A stretch of 64,000 bases of DNA. It comes from G041228335 sp964580905. GTDB taxonomy: Bacteria; Pseudomonadota; Alphaproteobacteria; Puniceispirillales; UBA1172. A model generated the notes under the pieces. That model searched no databases, was not told the origin of the DNA, and saw only the letters and a program-made list of their open reading frames with translations. A program made the translations under genes and the position numbers. Of this stretch, positions 42,712 through 52,399 are shown in pieces. The stretch is from the NCBI GenBank assembly GCA_964580905.1, contig CAZOLR010000003.1, positions 1 through 64,000 on the forward strand, in the 5' to 3' direction. Each line of letters begins with the position of its first letter. Within the stretch, counting starts at the first letter, position 1.

Positions 42712-44037
42712 TTATCCTATCACCATATTGATCAGCGTGAGCACCACGCCACCACCCAGCGCGAGCCCGAATGCGGCATAGAGATTGACGCCCATCGCAA
42801 GTTCGCGCGAGGACACATCGTAGAGCGTCGTGCAGGTGATAACAGAAAGAGAGGCCACCGAACTCATGGTGCCGGCGGCCCATCCGATCAGGTGAGATTG
42901 CATAAGTAGTGCCGGATCGGCATCGGAGCCACTGCCGCTGAATATCGATAAAAGGATGGTGCTTGAAATAACCGGATGTATCCCTATCACCGAGGCCAGC
43001 ATCATGGCAACAGGTGTGGTGATAAGCGCGACCCAGGCCGGTGAGGCGCCGCTGGTGAAATATTCAAGGATCACGGCAACACCACCTGTCCGCGTGACCA
43101 GATACCCGAGCAGCATGGCCGAAGAAATAACGACAATATCATCAGCCGTGGACCGAAGCGAAGTCTTAGTGTTCTCAATTATTACCGGGACATTACGGGG
43201 GTGACGAATGAACTGAATAAGGATGAGGGCCGGCATCACCGATACAACAGCGGAAAGAGCGGTCAGTTTGAACGTAAGGGCAGCGCCAAGCACGGCCAGC
43301 AACACGATCAACAGTCGTAGCGAAACGGGTTTGAGGCATATCAGCGATGATCTCAGTATCGAAAGGTTAAATCCGGGCGTGAACAGGAAAAGACAACTTA
43401 ACGTGAAGATCGCGGATATGAGAACGCCATAGCCAATCGCAACCCATGATGAATGCGCATCGATAAAGCTTTGTCCTATCGCGAAAGCCACGAAAAAGGG
43501 CGACCATACCGCCGACGAATTCATCCCCCTCAGCGCCGCCAGCGCGGCTGTCTTGCGACGGTTCAGACTGCTCTTTTCCGGAAGGGCGGCGGAGAGCATG
43601 GCAAATGTGCCGGTATTGATGACACCGCCAAAGGCGTGCCCGGCCAACTGTAGGCCAGCGGCAGAAGACTCCGCCGGTAACCTGCCAAGGCTGGCTTGCG
43701 TTTTTCGGACCGATGGCATGGTCATCGCCGTATGTTTGACCAGGGACATTGTCGGGACCAGCCCGGCAAAGATCAGCATGAAACGCCCGGCCCCGAGAAG
43801 GGTTTCGTTATCGGGTAGCGATGGAATGATCAGAAACCCCAGCAGAATGAGAAAGCTGATAATGACCACGCTGTCTTTTTTAAGGAAGGGCAGGGTCAAG
43901 ATAATATAAGTGGCGAATATCATCACGCCGATGACAGAGACGGGTTCAAAATAGTGGCCAAGCCCGATTTGCAGGAGAGCGGAAAGCCAGGCCAGCATCA
44001 ACAGCCAGAAGCGGAATGTCCGTAAAATTGCCATCAT
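42712..44037 (-). CDS. Multi-pass membrane permease, family not recognised
   Basis: 441 residues and about 12 hydrophobic segments. Landmarks are GHAFGGVINTGTFAMLSAALP and LAALRGMNSSAVWSPFFVAF in the first half and VISSAMLLGYLVTR and VIGIHPVISSTILLSIF in the second. The layout, with long loops in the middle and small-residue-rich helices, resembles ion-transporter-superfamily permeases, but I could not assign a family. It shares one base with the upstream EamA gene, so both are one transcription unit. Its 3' end is five bases from the convergent livF stop. Confidence 0.75.
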   Translation of the reverse strand: MMAILRTFRFWLLMLAWLSALLQIGLGHYFEPVSVIGVMIFATYIILTLPFLKKDSVVIISFLILLGFLIIPSLPDNETLLGAGRFMLIFAGLVPTMSLVKHTAMTMPSVRKTQASLGRLPAESSAAGLQLAGHAFGGVINTGTFAMLSAALPEKSSLNRRKTAALAALRGMNSSAVWSPFFVAFAIGQSFIDAHSSWVAIGYGVLISAIFTLSCLFLFTPGFNLSILRSSLICLKPVSLRLLIVLLAVLGAALTFKLTALSAVVSVMPALILIQFIRHPRNVPVIIENTKTSLRSTADDIVVISSAMLLGYLVTRTGGVAVILEYFTSGASPAWVALITTPVAMMLASVIGIHPVISSTILLSIFSGSGSDADPALLMQSHLIGWAAGTMSSVASLSVITCTTLYDVSSRELAMGVNLYAAFGLALGGGVVLTLINMVIG

Positions 44038-44942
44038 CAGCCCAGCAACACCATAATGATCGAGACAGCCAGCATCAATATGGCCAGCAACTCAATCCGG
44101 CTGACATTTTCCTTGAAATAGAGTATCGACACGCCGATGGTGATGAGCAGCTCGACCTGCCCGACAGCACGCACAGGGGCGACCGCATGGAGCGTAAAGG
44201 CGGTAAACCAGGCGGCTGTAGCCACCGCGCCAAAGAACCCAGCTCCGAAGGATTGCTTCCAATGGGTAAAACTGGCAACAAGCTCTTGGCGGGAGGTTGT
44301 GAGCATCCAGAGCCCCATGCCGATGGTCTGGACCACCACCGCCATTGCGCCTGTATATCCGGCGTTCAGAAGCCAGTCACCGCCATCCAGTTCGAGTACC
44401 GCGGCCTTGAAGAAGACCGTGGACAAGCCAAGGAATGAGCCGCAGGCAAGGCCGATCAGGGTCTGGGATGAAAACAGGGTGGCAACAAGGCCCTTTTCAC
44501 GAAAATCCGCTTTGGCGAGGGAAAGCATCACCACTGCAACCGCCCCCAGTATAATGGCTGTTCCGGTAAGGACAGAGACGACCACCCCAAGCAGAACCGC
44601 TTCGTATATCGCCGCCTGCAGGACTTCTGTTTTTGAGAAAGCTGTTCCCGCGGCGAACGACCGGTGGGAAAAAAGCCGGATAAGCAGAACAGTAAAAAGG
44701 ACTTGCATCAGGCTTGCCAGCACGACCCAGAACCAGAAACCAGCATTGGGGACCGGCAGGCTGAGCCCGGTAAAGGATTTATACCCCATCACCCAGATCC
44801 AGGCGAAGGGGACGGCATAGGAAAACCGGATATAGCTTGCGCCGCTATCGCCGATCACCGGTTTCATTCGTTTCTGGATAGCGCTGCGGAAGGTCTGGGC
44901 AACGGCCGCTATAATTGTAACGAACACCCACGTTTCCAGCAT
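44037..44942 (-). CDS. EamA/DMT family transporter
   Basis: 301 residues with about ten helices in two EamA-type halves, starting WVFVTIIAAVAQTFRSAIQKRMK and ending ITIGVSILYFKENVSRIELLAILMLAVSIIM. Its function is a predicted small-metabolite exporter or importer. The stop overlaps the ATG of the downstream permease (TGATG), so the two membrane proteins are translationally coupled and may act in one process. Confidence 0.82.
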   Translation of the reverse strand: MLETWVFVTIIAAVAQTFRSAIQKRMKPVIGDSGASYIRFSYAVPFAWIWVMGYKSFTGLSLPVPNAGFWFWVVLASLMQVLFTVLLIRLFSHRSFAAGTAFSKTEVLQAAIYEAVLLGVVVSVLTGTAIILGAVAVVMLSLAKADFREKGLVATLFSSQTLIGLACGSFLGLSTVFFKAAVLELDGGDWLLNAGYTGAMAVVVQTIGMGLWMLTTSRQELVASFTHWKQSFGAGFFGAVATAAWFTAFTLHAVAPVRAVGQVELLITIGVSILYFKENVSRIELLAILMLAVSIIMVLLG

Positions 44943-45080
44943 AACAGAGACTTTCTCAAGACCAAAAAATGAGGACTATATTAAGAATACAACCAATTAT
45001 GACTTCAGGTCATCACTAATCTTTCCGGTACCTGAAATATCTTTTTGGCGGGATTTTGTGAGGAAATGTTAGTTTTCCTG

Positions 45081-46586
45081 TTAACCGTTCGAAGTGTTGC
45101 GGTGCATGTTGTTGGCTTCGGCTGCCGCACGTATCAGGGCCATCGCCTTATTGACGGTTTCTTCAAATTCCATATCAGGTTTGCTGTCATAGACAATTCC
45201 GGCACCAGCCTGGGCGTGCATCATTCCATCTTTGAGGATGGCTGTGCGCAGGACAATGCAGGTGTCCATATCGCCATCGGCGGAAATATATCCGGCGGCA
45301 CCCCCGTAAGGTCCGCGCCGGCAGGGTTCAAGCTCATCAATGATTTCCATGGCCCTTATTTTCGGGGCACCGGAGACGGTTCCTGCAGGAAAGCCTGCTT
45401 TGAGAGCATCCACCACATCCAGATCGTCCCTGATCTCTCCTTCGACCTCTGATGCTATATGCATAACATGGCTGTAACGTTCGATGGCGAAACTGTCGAC
45501 CAACCTGACGGTGCCAGGCTTGGACACTCGCCCCGTATCATTGCGGCCCAGATCAAGAAGCATCAGATGTTCGGCCCGTTCCTTGATATCGGCAATGAGA
45601 TCAGATGCGTAATTTGCATCTTCTTCCGGTGTGGCCCCGCGGGGGCGGGTACCCGCAATCGGCCGGATGGTGACCTTGCCGTCTCGAAGACGCACCAGAA
45701 TTTCGGGGCTCGATCCCACCAGCGACATATCTTTCATATTAAAAAGGATAAGGAACGGAGAGGGGTTGAGCCGTCTCAACGCGCGATAAAGGCTGATTGG
45801 CGGCAGGTTGAAGGGAACAGAAAACCGCTGGGACAGCACAACCTGAAAAATATCCCCGGCCTTGATGTAATCGACCGCTTTCCTGACCATGCCGAGAAAG
45901 GACGTTTTCTCCATATTGGAGGTGTATTCGGGCAGGGGGCCCTCGGTTTCTATTTTTTCTTCCTGGCTGAGGGGCTTGTTGAGCGCGGTTACCGTTTCAG
46001 CAAGGCGATCATGAGCTCTGTCCCAGGCATCTTCTGCTGATCCGTCTTCCTCTTTTCTTATGGGTGTGCAGATTGTCATCTCATCCTTGAGGCGGTCAAA
46101 AATCACCACAATCTGCGGGCGCATCAGCATCGCGTTGGGCGCATTGGTGGTATCGATATTGCTGACGGGGATGCGTTCCATGAACTGAATCATCTCATAC
46201 CCGAAATAGCCAAAGAGCCCGGCGGACATGGGCGGCAGATTATCCGGAATATCAAGAGAAGATTCTTCGATCAATTCCCTCAAAGATGTGAAGGGATCAC
46301 TCGAGGTCGGGCCTATCTGCTCCCCACCGGGCTGTGTTCTGAAGGCGTGCTTATCATCACAGGTCCAGATCAGATCAGGGTCCAGCGCGATGACGGAAAA
46401 CCTGCCGCGGACATTGCCGCCCTCCACCGATTCCAAAAGGCAGGAATAGGGCTGTTCTGCCCCCAGTTTTATCATCGCGGAAACAGGTGTCTCAAGATCG
46501 GCTACCAGTTGCGTGTACATAATTGTCCCATGGCTGGTTTCATTCAGCACATGGGAGATCTGGTCACGACCGGGCGAAACCTGCAT
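45081..46586 (-). CDS. trpE: Anthranilate synthase component I
   Basis: Converts chorismate to anthranilate with the glutamine amidotransferase partner TrpG, starting tryptophan synthesis. At 501 residues it has the N-terminal feedback-site motif SCLLESVEGG and the chorismate-binding core: FQVVLSQRF, SPEILVRLRDG, RPIAGTRPRGATPEEDANY, and GTVSGAPKIRAMEIIDELE followed by RRGPYGGAAGYI. The ATG overlaps the stop of ppiD by one base, so it is translated with a periplasmic chaperone gene, a coupling found in alphaproteobacteria. trpG is not in the window. Confidence 0.95.
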   Translation of the reverse strand: MQVSPGRDQISHVLNETSHGTIMYTQLVADLETPVSAMIKLGAEQPYSCLLESVEGGNVRGRFSVIALDPDLIWTCDDKHAFRTQPGGEQIGPTSSDPFTSLRELIEESSLDIPDNLPPMSAGLFGYFGYEMIQFMERIPVSNIDTTNAPNAMLMRPQIVVIFDRLKDEMTICTPIRKEEDGSAEDAWDRAHDRLAETVTALNKPLSQEEKIETEGPLPEYTSNMEKTSFLGMVRKAVDYIKAGDIFQVVLSQRFSVPFNLPPISLYRALRRLNPSPFLILFNMKDMSLVGSSPEILVRLRDGKVTIRPIAGTRPRGATPEEDANYASDLIADIKERAEHLMLLDLGRNDTGRVSKPGTVRLVDSFAIERYSHVMHIASEVEGEIRDDLDVVDALKAGFPAGTVSGAPKIRAMEIIDELEPCRRGPYGGAAGYISADGDMDTCIVLRTAILKDGMMHAQAGAGIVYDSKPDMEFEETVNKAMALIRAAAEANNMHRNTSNG

Positions 46587-48457
46587 CAGTTTCCTGACCC
46601 GAGCAGAAGCTGTTGCACGCTGGTGGTGTTGACTTCGATTTCATGCATGGCGTTAAGGCCATTGGCGAGCGTGAACTCAACCCCTTGCGCGACGGACTCA
46701 CCCAGATTGACCTGAAAACGTTCGGCTTCGGTTTTCACCGTGTCGTCTTCGGCCGGAGTGATTTCTTCCACCATGATGATTATCGCCGCCTCGCCCGTTT
46801 CAATGTAACTGGTTTCTTTCAACTCAAGGGAAAAGGCTTCAGTTGCGATCAGGCGAGCATCCGCGTTATCAAAGCCGACCCCATCCCGTCGCATCGGGGT
46901 GCTAGAAACAAGCGGGACACCAGCTTTTGCTGCGGCGTCTTTCGGATCAGACGCGCCTGCGATCATCTCAGCTTTTTCGCGTGCGTCAGCGATGGCTTTT
47001 TCAAGACGCATGGCTTCAGCGGCACGGGTGCGAACCTCAGCGAGATCACGGGACCGCTTTTCTTCTTCGCGATCAAGTCGCAGGACAAAGAACGTATCTG
47101 CATTGGCTTCTTCCACCAGCCCGTCTTCGCCTGCTACTGCAGTCCATACGGCCTGACGGAAAAGGGTGTCTCCGGCTATGCCATCAAGCCTGTTTCCGTC
47201 AATGTCGCGGCCGTTACGATCCATTCCGTCAATGATCACAAGTTTCGCTTCCGAAGCTTTGGCGGCCTCTTCGATGGTGGCGCCGCTGGCGAGGGCATCT
47301 TCAAGGCTTGCAACACGGGCATAGACAAGATCAATAGCTTCATCGCGCTTAAGTTCTTCTTCCAGCTCACTGCGGACATCATCAAGAGAAAGTAGCGTTT
47401 CAGGAGAAACGCTGTCCACCAGAATAATATGCTGCCCGAGGGCTGTAGTAACCGGCCCGGCCCATTCCCCTTCATTGACTGAAAATGCCGCTTGAGCGAG
47501 CTCTTCGGTCAGGTCGTCCCGGGTGAGAAGACCGAGATCGGTGTCGTTCTCTTCAAGTCCCAGCATATCTTTGGCGATTTGCACAAAATCTTCGCCGGCC
47601 TCAAGCCGTGAGCGTGCTGTTTCAGCATCACCCGCCTCAGTGAAAATCATCTGACGGAGATTTCGCTGTTCAGGTGTCCTGTAGGTGTCCAGCCTGTTCT
47701 CATAGGTCTCGGTAAGGCGCTCTTCGCTAATGGAAATGTTTTCCATCAGCACATCAGGGGACAGCACGGCGGCGGTGACATACCTGAGGTCAGGGCTGTC
47801 AAAGGCTGAGCTGTTGTCCTGGTACCAGGCGGCCAGTTCAGCCTCACCCGGCATGGCAACCGCGTCGATATCAACCGCAATATTTCCCACGGCAACAACA
47901 CGATGCTCAAGCCGCCAGCGTGCCAGTGCCTCAGATATAGACGCAGGATAAGCGATGCCTATATTGAGCGCCGACAGCACCTGATCACGCATCATGGCGT
48001 CATTGACATATTCAAGGTAACGGGCTTCCGTCAGTCCGGCGCGATTGAGCGCATCCTGAAATCGGATGGCACTGAACTGCCCGGTATCGTCCAGAAAAGC
48101 CGTTTCACGTCCGATGACGTCTTTCTGCATCTCACGGGTAACGGCAAGGCCTATACGCTCACCTTCGGCAACAAAGAGCGCACGACGCGCCATTTCGGAG
48201 ACAATGTTGTTAAGAAGGCCCGAAGCAATAGCCTCGCTATTATTGGCGCCGGGAAAATAGGTGCGACGTGAACGGTCAAATTCTTCGGCGACTTGCAGCG
48301 GGGTAACTTCAACATTGCCGATCCTGATTGCGCTGTCATTTGTTGAAACAGCACGGAAAACATCACCGATCCCCCACATGGCAAAGCCAACAGCAAGGGC
48401 GATCAGGAAAATGCGCATAGGCAGGGATTTTGCACCGGTTCGGAGAGAATTAAGCAT
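46586..48457 (-). CDS. ppiD: Periplasmic folding chaperone/peptidyl-prolyl isomerase PpiD-like
   Basis: 623 residues: a short cytoplasmic N-terminus, one membrane anchor (IFLIALAVGFAMWGIGDVF at about residues 16-34), then SurA-like helical chaperone segments and a parvulin-type domain around residues 260-360 (RNLRQMIF, DLGLLTRDDL, QHIILVD). It assists folding of proteins leaving the Sec translocon. It is the first gene of the ppiD-trpE unit and is divergent from tpiA across a 227-base gap. Confidence 0.88.
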   Translation of the reverse strand: MLNSLRTGAKSLPMRIFLIALAVGFAMWGIGDVFRAVSTNDSAIRIGNVEVTPLQVAEEFDRSRRTYFPGANNSEAIASGLLNNIVSEMARRALFVAEGERIGLAVTREMQKDVIGRETAFLDDTGQFSAIRFQDALNRAGLTEARYLEYVNDAMMRDQVLSALNIGIAYPASISEALARWRLEHRVVAVGNIAVDIDAVAMPGEAELAAWYQDNSSAFDSPDLRYVTAAVLSPDVLMENISISEERLTETYENRLDTYRTPEQRNLRQMIFTEAGDAETARSRLEAGEDFVQIAKDMLGLEENDTDLGLLTRDDLTEELAQAAFSVNEGEWAGPVTTALGQHIILVDSVSPETLLSLDDVRSELEEELKRDEAIDLVYARVASLEDALASGATIEEAAKASEAKLVIIDGMDRNGRDIDGNRLDGIAGDTLFRQAVWTAVAGEDGLVEEANADTFFVLRLDREEEKRSRDLAEVRTRAAEAMRLEKAIADAREKAEMIAGASDPKDAAAKAGVPLVSSTPMRRDGVGFDNADARLIATEAFSLELKETSYIETGEAAIIIMVEEITPAEDDTVKTEAERFQVNLGESVAQGVEFTLANGLNAMHEIEVNTTSVQQLLLGSGN

Positions 48458-48586
48458 GGAGTAACCCGTTGTGGTTCCTTGGATTTAATGCAGAATATTT
48501 CTTCAACTTTCCTAGCATGGCTTTGCCCTCAAGTCACGCCCAAGGGAGCGGCAAAACGCGATTTGTTTAAACTATCCGTCATGACT

Positions 48587-48617
48587 AACCTGAAATTGCC
48601 CATAAGCAGTTCAGGTT
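48587..48617. promoter_or_regulatory. Inverted repeat in the ppiD/tpiA divergent region
   Basis: AACCTGAA (48587-48594) and TTCAGGTT (48610-48617) are exact complements 15 bases apart, lying about 70 bases before tpiA and 130 bases before ppiD. A TTCAGGT/ACCTGAA pair with wider spacing also occurs at 45004-45036. It could be a regulator site; no T run follows, so it is not an obvious terminator. Confidence 0.35.
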
Positions 48618-48684
48618 TTATGTACGGGTGGCGTTATCTGTCAATTTTTGCTAGGAAAAATGAACGTATTATAAGAGGTCAGTC

Positions 48685-49440
48685 ATGATTATCGCCGGCA
48701 ACTGGAAAATGAACATGAACCGTGAGGGCTGCGGATCGCTTATGTCTGAGCTGGGTGCGTATCAATCATCAGCAAGCACATCGGTGGAAATGATTGTTTT
48801 CCCCCCTGCGGTGCTGATCGATACCGTACGGGCGGCAACAGGGACAAGCCAGATCGCCCTTGGCGGGCAGGATTGTCATTCGCAGGTATCCGGTGCCCAT
48901 ACAGGTGATATATCCGCGCCCATGCTGGTGGAGGCCGGATGCAGCTGGGTGCTCAGCGGGCATTCCGAAAGACGGGCGGATCATGGTGAGAGTAATGCCG
49001 ATGTTGCCGCCAAGGCAAAACAGGCGATTTCATCCGGCCTGAAAGCCATGATCTGTGTTGGCGAAACCCTTGAGGACAGGGAAAATGACACTGCTCAACA
49101 GGTTGTCGGAACACAAATCAGGGAGTCGGTCCCTGAAGATGCACCGGCGGCATCGATTGCTGTAGCTTATGAGCCTGTCTGGGCGATAGGCACAGGCAAG
49201 GTCGCGAGCCCTGAAGATATCCAGGCCATGCATTCGCATATTCGTGATGTGTTGGTATCCATCACGTCGGATTATGCTGTAGTGCCCATACTCTATGGCG
49301 GATCGGTCAAGCCGGATAATGCCCGGGATATTCTGGGCCTGCCTGAAGTCGGTGGTGCGCTCGTTGGCGGGGCCAGCCTTAAGGCAGCGGATTTCATTGC
49401 CATTGCCCGGGCGGGTGCCCTGGCTGGAGAAGGCCGCTGA
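48685..49440 (+). CDS. tpiA: Triosephosphate isomerase
   Basis: Interconverts dihydroxyacetone phosphate and glyceraldehyde 3-phosphate. 251 residues with all landmarks: IIAGNWKMNM at the N-terminus, WVLSGHSERRADHGES with the catalytic histidine, YEPVWAIGTGKVASPED with the catalytic glutamate and flexible loop, and LYGGSVKPDN plus GALVGGASL binding phosphate. AAGAGGT lies upstream as ribosome site. It leads the tpiA-secG-pyrG-kdsA-eno run. Confidence 0.97.
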   Translation: MIIAGNWKMNMNREGCGSLMSELGAYQSSASTSVEMIVFPPAVLIDTVRAATGTSQIALGGQDCHSQVSGAHTGDISAPMLVEAGCSWVLSGHSERRADHGESNADVAAKAKQAISSGLKAMICVGETLEDRENDTAQQVVGTQIRESVPEDAPAASIAVAYEPVWAIGTGKVASPEDIQAMHSHIRDVLVSITSDYAVVPILYGGSVKPDNARDILGLPEVGGALVGGASLKAADFIAIARAGALAGEGR

Positions 49441-49502
49441 TTTTACTGGCATTGATGAAGTCGATTGGCTATAACCGCCGAAGTTACTGAGGAGTTTCCA
49501 TC

Positions 49503-49823
49503 ATGATGACGATCATGCTGACCATTCATATCATCATTGCTGTTGCTCTTGTGGCAATTGTGTTGCTTCAGCGCAGTGAAGGCGGCGGCCTTGGTATTGG
49601 TGGCGGAGGACAGGGCGGCGGTTTCATGACGGCACGTGGTACCGCCAATATGCTGACCCGGCTGACAGCCATCCTCGCGGCATGCTTTTTCGCAACATCG
49701 ATCGTTCTTGCGATTCTTTCTGGCGGTGATCGCAATGCTCCATCTGTTGTTGATGAAGTGATTCAGGAAAATTCAGGTGCGCCTGCAATCCCTGCTGTAC
49801 CAAGCGTTCCGACAGATCAATAA
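49503..49823 (+). CDS. secG: Preprotein translocase subunit SecG
   Basis: 106 residues with two membrane helices: TIHIIIAVALVAIVLLQRSE, then the glycine-rich loop GGGLGIGGGGQGGG, followed by a second helix ILAACFFATSIVLAIL after ARGTANMLTRLTA. The tail is proline- and alanine-rich. It stabilises SecYEG during protein export. GAGGAG precedes the ATG. The tpiA-secG-pyrG order is typical of alphaproteobacteria. Confidence 0.94.
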   Translation: MMTIMLTIHIIIAVALVAIVLLQRSEGGGLGIGGGGQGGGFMTARGTANMLTRLTAILAACFFATSIVLAILSGGDRNAPSVVDEVIQENSGAPAIPAVPSVPTDQ

Positions 49824-49879
49824 AAAAACTTAAAATTTTATCTCCCCGTTTGTGTGTTCCTCTGATATAGGATACGTCC

Positions 49880-51508
49880 ATGCCTCGTTTTGTTTTTATT
49901 ACCGGCGGTGTGGTTTCCTCTCTTGGTAAGGGGCTTGCATCCGCTGCCCTTGGATCCCTGCTTCAGGCACGTGGATACAAGGTTCGTCTCCGTAAACTTG
50001 ATCCCTATCTCAATGTTGATCCGGGTACTATGTCGCCAACGCAGCATGGTGAGGTCTTTGTGACCGATGACGGTGCGGAAACAGATCTTGATCTTGGCCA
50101 TTATGAACGGTTTACCGGTGTCCATGCCCGCAAGACCGATAACGTGACCACGGGAAGGATCTATTCCGACGTGTTGGCACGGGAAAGACGGGGGGATTAT
50201 CTGGGGGCGACCATTCAGGTCATTCCTCATGTCACAAATGCCATCAAGGAATTTGTTCTTGCTGATGTGGAAGACGAGGATTTTGTCCTTTGTGAAATCG
50301 GCGGTACCGTAGGTGATATTGAATCCCTTCCGTTCCTTGAAGCGATCCGCCAGTTGGGAAATGAGCTCGGCCGGTCCAAGACATGCTTTCTGCACGTGAC
50401 CCTTTTGCCGTATATTGCTGTTGCGGCTGAACTGAAAACCAAACCGACGCAGCATTCGGTAAAAGAGCTTCAGTCTGTCGGTATCCAGCCGGATATTCTT
50501 TTGTGCAGAACGCAGCAGGAAATCCCCCGTGAACAGCGGGAGAAAATTGCCCTTTTCTGTAATGTCCGGCCTGAAGCGGTCATCAATGGTTGTGATGCTG
50601 AAAGCATCTATCATGTGCCGCTGATGTATCATAAGGAAGGCCTTGATATGGAGATCTGCCGGCATTTTGATTTGCCGCTCAATGAACCTGATCTCAGCGT
50701 GTGGCGGGATATCGCTGACCGGATACAGAGCCCGGAAGGTGAGGTTAATATTGCTGTTGTCGGCAAATACACAAGCCTTCTTGATAGTTATAAATCACTG
50801 GCCGAAGCCCTTGTTCATGGCGGGTTGCACAACCATGTGAAGGTCAATCTGGAATGGGTGGACAGTGAATTGTTCGAAACCGCAGAAAACCCCATGCACC
50901 TGATTGAAAATGCTGACGGAATTCTGGTGCCGGGAGGCTTTGGCGAACGTGGCTCAGAAGGAAAAATCAAGGCCATAACCTATGCCCGTGAAAAGAAACT
51001 CCCTTTCCTGGGGATCTGTTTCGGCATGCAGATGGCGGTTATTGAAGCGGCGCGCAACCTTGCGGGATTGCCGGAGGCAAGTTCAACGGAATTCGGCCCG
51101 ACGGATGAACCGCTGGTGGGGCTCATGACCGAATGGACACGCGGCAATGAGCGCGAAACCCGGGGCCAGGATGATGACCTCGGCGGCACGATGCGCCTTG
51201 GTTCATATGACTGTGTTCTGGGTGACGACACGCTGGCCCTGTCTCTTTATGAGGAGAGATCCATTCAGGAACGTCACCGCCATCGGTATGAAGTGAACAT
51301 CAATTACCGTGATCAGCTGGAAGCTTCCGGGCTCAGGTTCAGCGGCCTTTCTCCTGATGGGGTTCTGCCTGAAATCGTTGAGCGGCAAGATCACCCGTTT
51401 TTTATTGGAGTTCAGTTTCATCCCGAGTTAAAGTCAAAGCCGTTTGATCCGCACCCGATTTTCAAAGGGTTTATCAACGCTGCGAGAGATCGGTCGCGTC
51501 TCGTCTGA
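49880..51508 (+). CDS. pyrG: CTP synthase
   Basis: Aminates UTP to CTP using glutamine and ATP. 542 residues: an N-terminal synthetase domain (FVFITGGVVSSLGKGLASAA, SPTQHGEVFVTDDGAETDLD) and a C-terminal class I glutamine amidotransferase domain with the nucleophile in LGICFGMQMAVIEAARN and the histidine/glutamate pair in GVQFHPELKSKPFDPHP. Length and motif order are normal. Confidence 0.98.
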   Translation: MPRFVFITGGVVSSLGKGLASAALGSLLQARGYKVRLRKLDPYLNVDPGTMSPTQHGEVFVTDDGAETDLDLGHYERFTGVHARKTDNVTTGRIYSDVLARERRGDYLGATIQVIPHVTNAIKEFVLADVEDEDFVLCEIGGTVGDIESLPFLEAIRQLGNELGRSKTCFLHVTLLPYIAVAAELKTKPTQHSVKELQSVGIQPDILLCRTQQEIPREQREKIALFCNVRPEAVINGCDAESIYHVPLMYHKEGLDMEICRHFDLPLNEPDLSVWRDIADRIQSPEGEVNIAVVGKYTSLLDSYKSLAEALVHGGLHNHVKVNLEWVDSELFETAENPMHLIENADGILVPGGFGERGSEGKIKAITYAREKKLPFLGICFGMQMAVIEAARNLAGLPEASSTEFGPTDEPLVGLMTEWTRGNERETRGQDDDLGGTMRLGSYDCVLGDDTLALSLYEERSIQERHRHRYEVNINYRDQLEASGLRFSGLSPDGVLPEIVERQDHPFFIGVQFHPELKSKPFDPHPIFKGFINAARDRSRLV

Positions 51509-51537
51509 AACATTAATACATAAAGAAAATCCTGATC

Positions 51538-52371
51538 ATGGTTCAGCAAAAGACCCTCAAAATCGGCCCTGTTGTCTGTGGAAATGAAGCCCGCATGATG
51601 CTGATTGCGGGGCCTTGTTCGATCGAAAGTCGTGATCATGCGATAGATGTGGCCTCAACCCTTGTTGAGATCTGCAATGATCTGAAGATCGGGTTTATCT
51701 ATAAATCTTCCTTTGACAAGGCTAACCGGACATCGATCCGTTCACGTCGTGGAGTTGGCCTTGATGACGGCCTCAAAGTGCTTGAGGCGGTGCGGAATGA
51801 GCTTTCTGTTCCCGTGCTCACCGATGTTCACCTGCCGGAACAATGCGGTGAGGTAGGCTCTGTGGTGGATGTGCTTCAGATACCGGCTTTTTTATGCCGG
51901 CAAACAGATCTTCTGGTTGCGGCGGCGGAAACCGGACGTGCGGTCAATATCAAGAAAGGCCAGTTCCTTGCGCCCTGGGATATGGATCACGTGGCGGCAA
52001 AGGTGGAAGAGGCGGGGAACAGCAATATCATGCTGACGGAGCGCGGAACCAGTTTCGGTTATAATACGCTCGTCTCGGATATGCGGAGCCTTCCCCGGCT
52101 GGCGGAAACCGGCTGGCCGGTTATCTTTGATGCCACGCATTCGGTGCAACAGCCGGGTGGTCTGGGCGGTGCATCGGGAGGCCAGCGTGAATATGTTCCT
52201 GTACTGGCGCGGGCCGCTGTCGCGGTTGGTGTGGCCGGGCTGTTCATCGAAACGCATGAAAACCCGGACACAGCCCCTTCTGATGGCCCCAACATGGTGC
52301 CGCTTGGCCAGATGAGAGATCTTCTGTCATCGCTTGCTGCGCTGGATCAGGTGGTGAAACATACCGGCTGA
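51538..52371 (+). CDS. kdsA: 3-deoxy-8-phosphooctulonate synthase
   Basis: Makes Kdo 8-phosphate from phosphoenolpyruvate and arabinose 5-phosphate for lipopolysaccharide. 277 residues of the DAHP synthase class: LIAGPCSIESRDHA, FIYKSSFDKANRTSIRS, VLTDVHLPEQC, DILQIPAFLCRQTDLLV-type segment and FDATHSVQQPGG. It supports an LPS-bearing Gram-negative cell. It lies 29 bases after pyrG and 28 before eno. Confidence 0.96.
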   Translation: MVQQKTLKIGPVVCGNEARMMLIAGPCSIESRDHAIDVASTLVEICNDLKIGFIYKSSFDKANRTSIRSRRGVGLDDGLKVLEAVRNELSVPVLTDVHLPEQCGEVGSVVDVLQIPAFLCRQTDLLVAAAETGRAVNIKKGQFLAPWDMDHVAAKVEEAGNSNIMLTERGTSFGYNTLVSDMRSLPRLAETGWPVIFDATHSVQQPGGLGGASGGQREYVPVLARAAVAVGVAGLFIETHENPDTAPSDGPNMVPLGQMRDLLSSLAALDQVVKHTG

Positions 52372-52399
52372 TAGCCATTGAGAAATTTGAGGAAAGATC

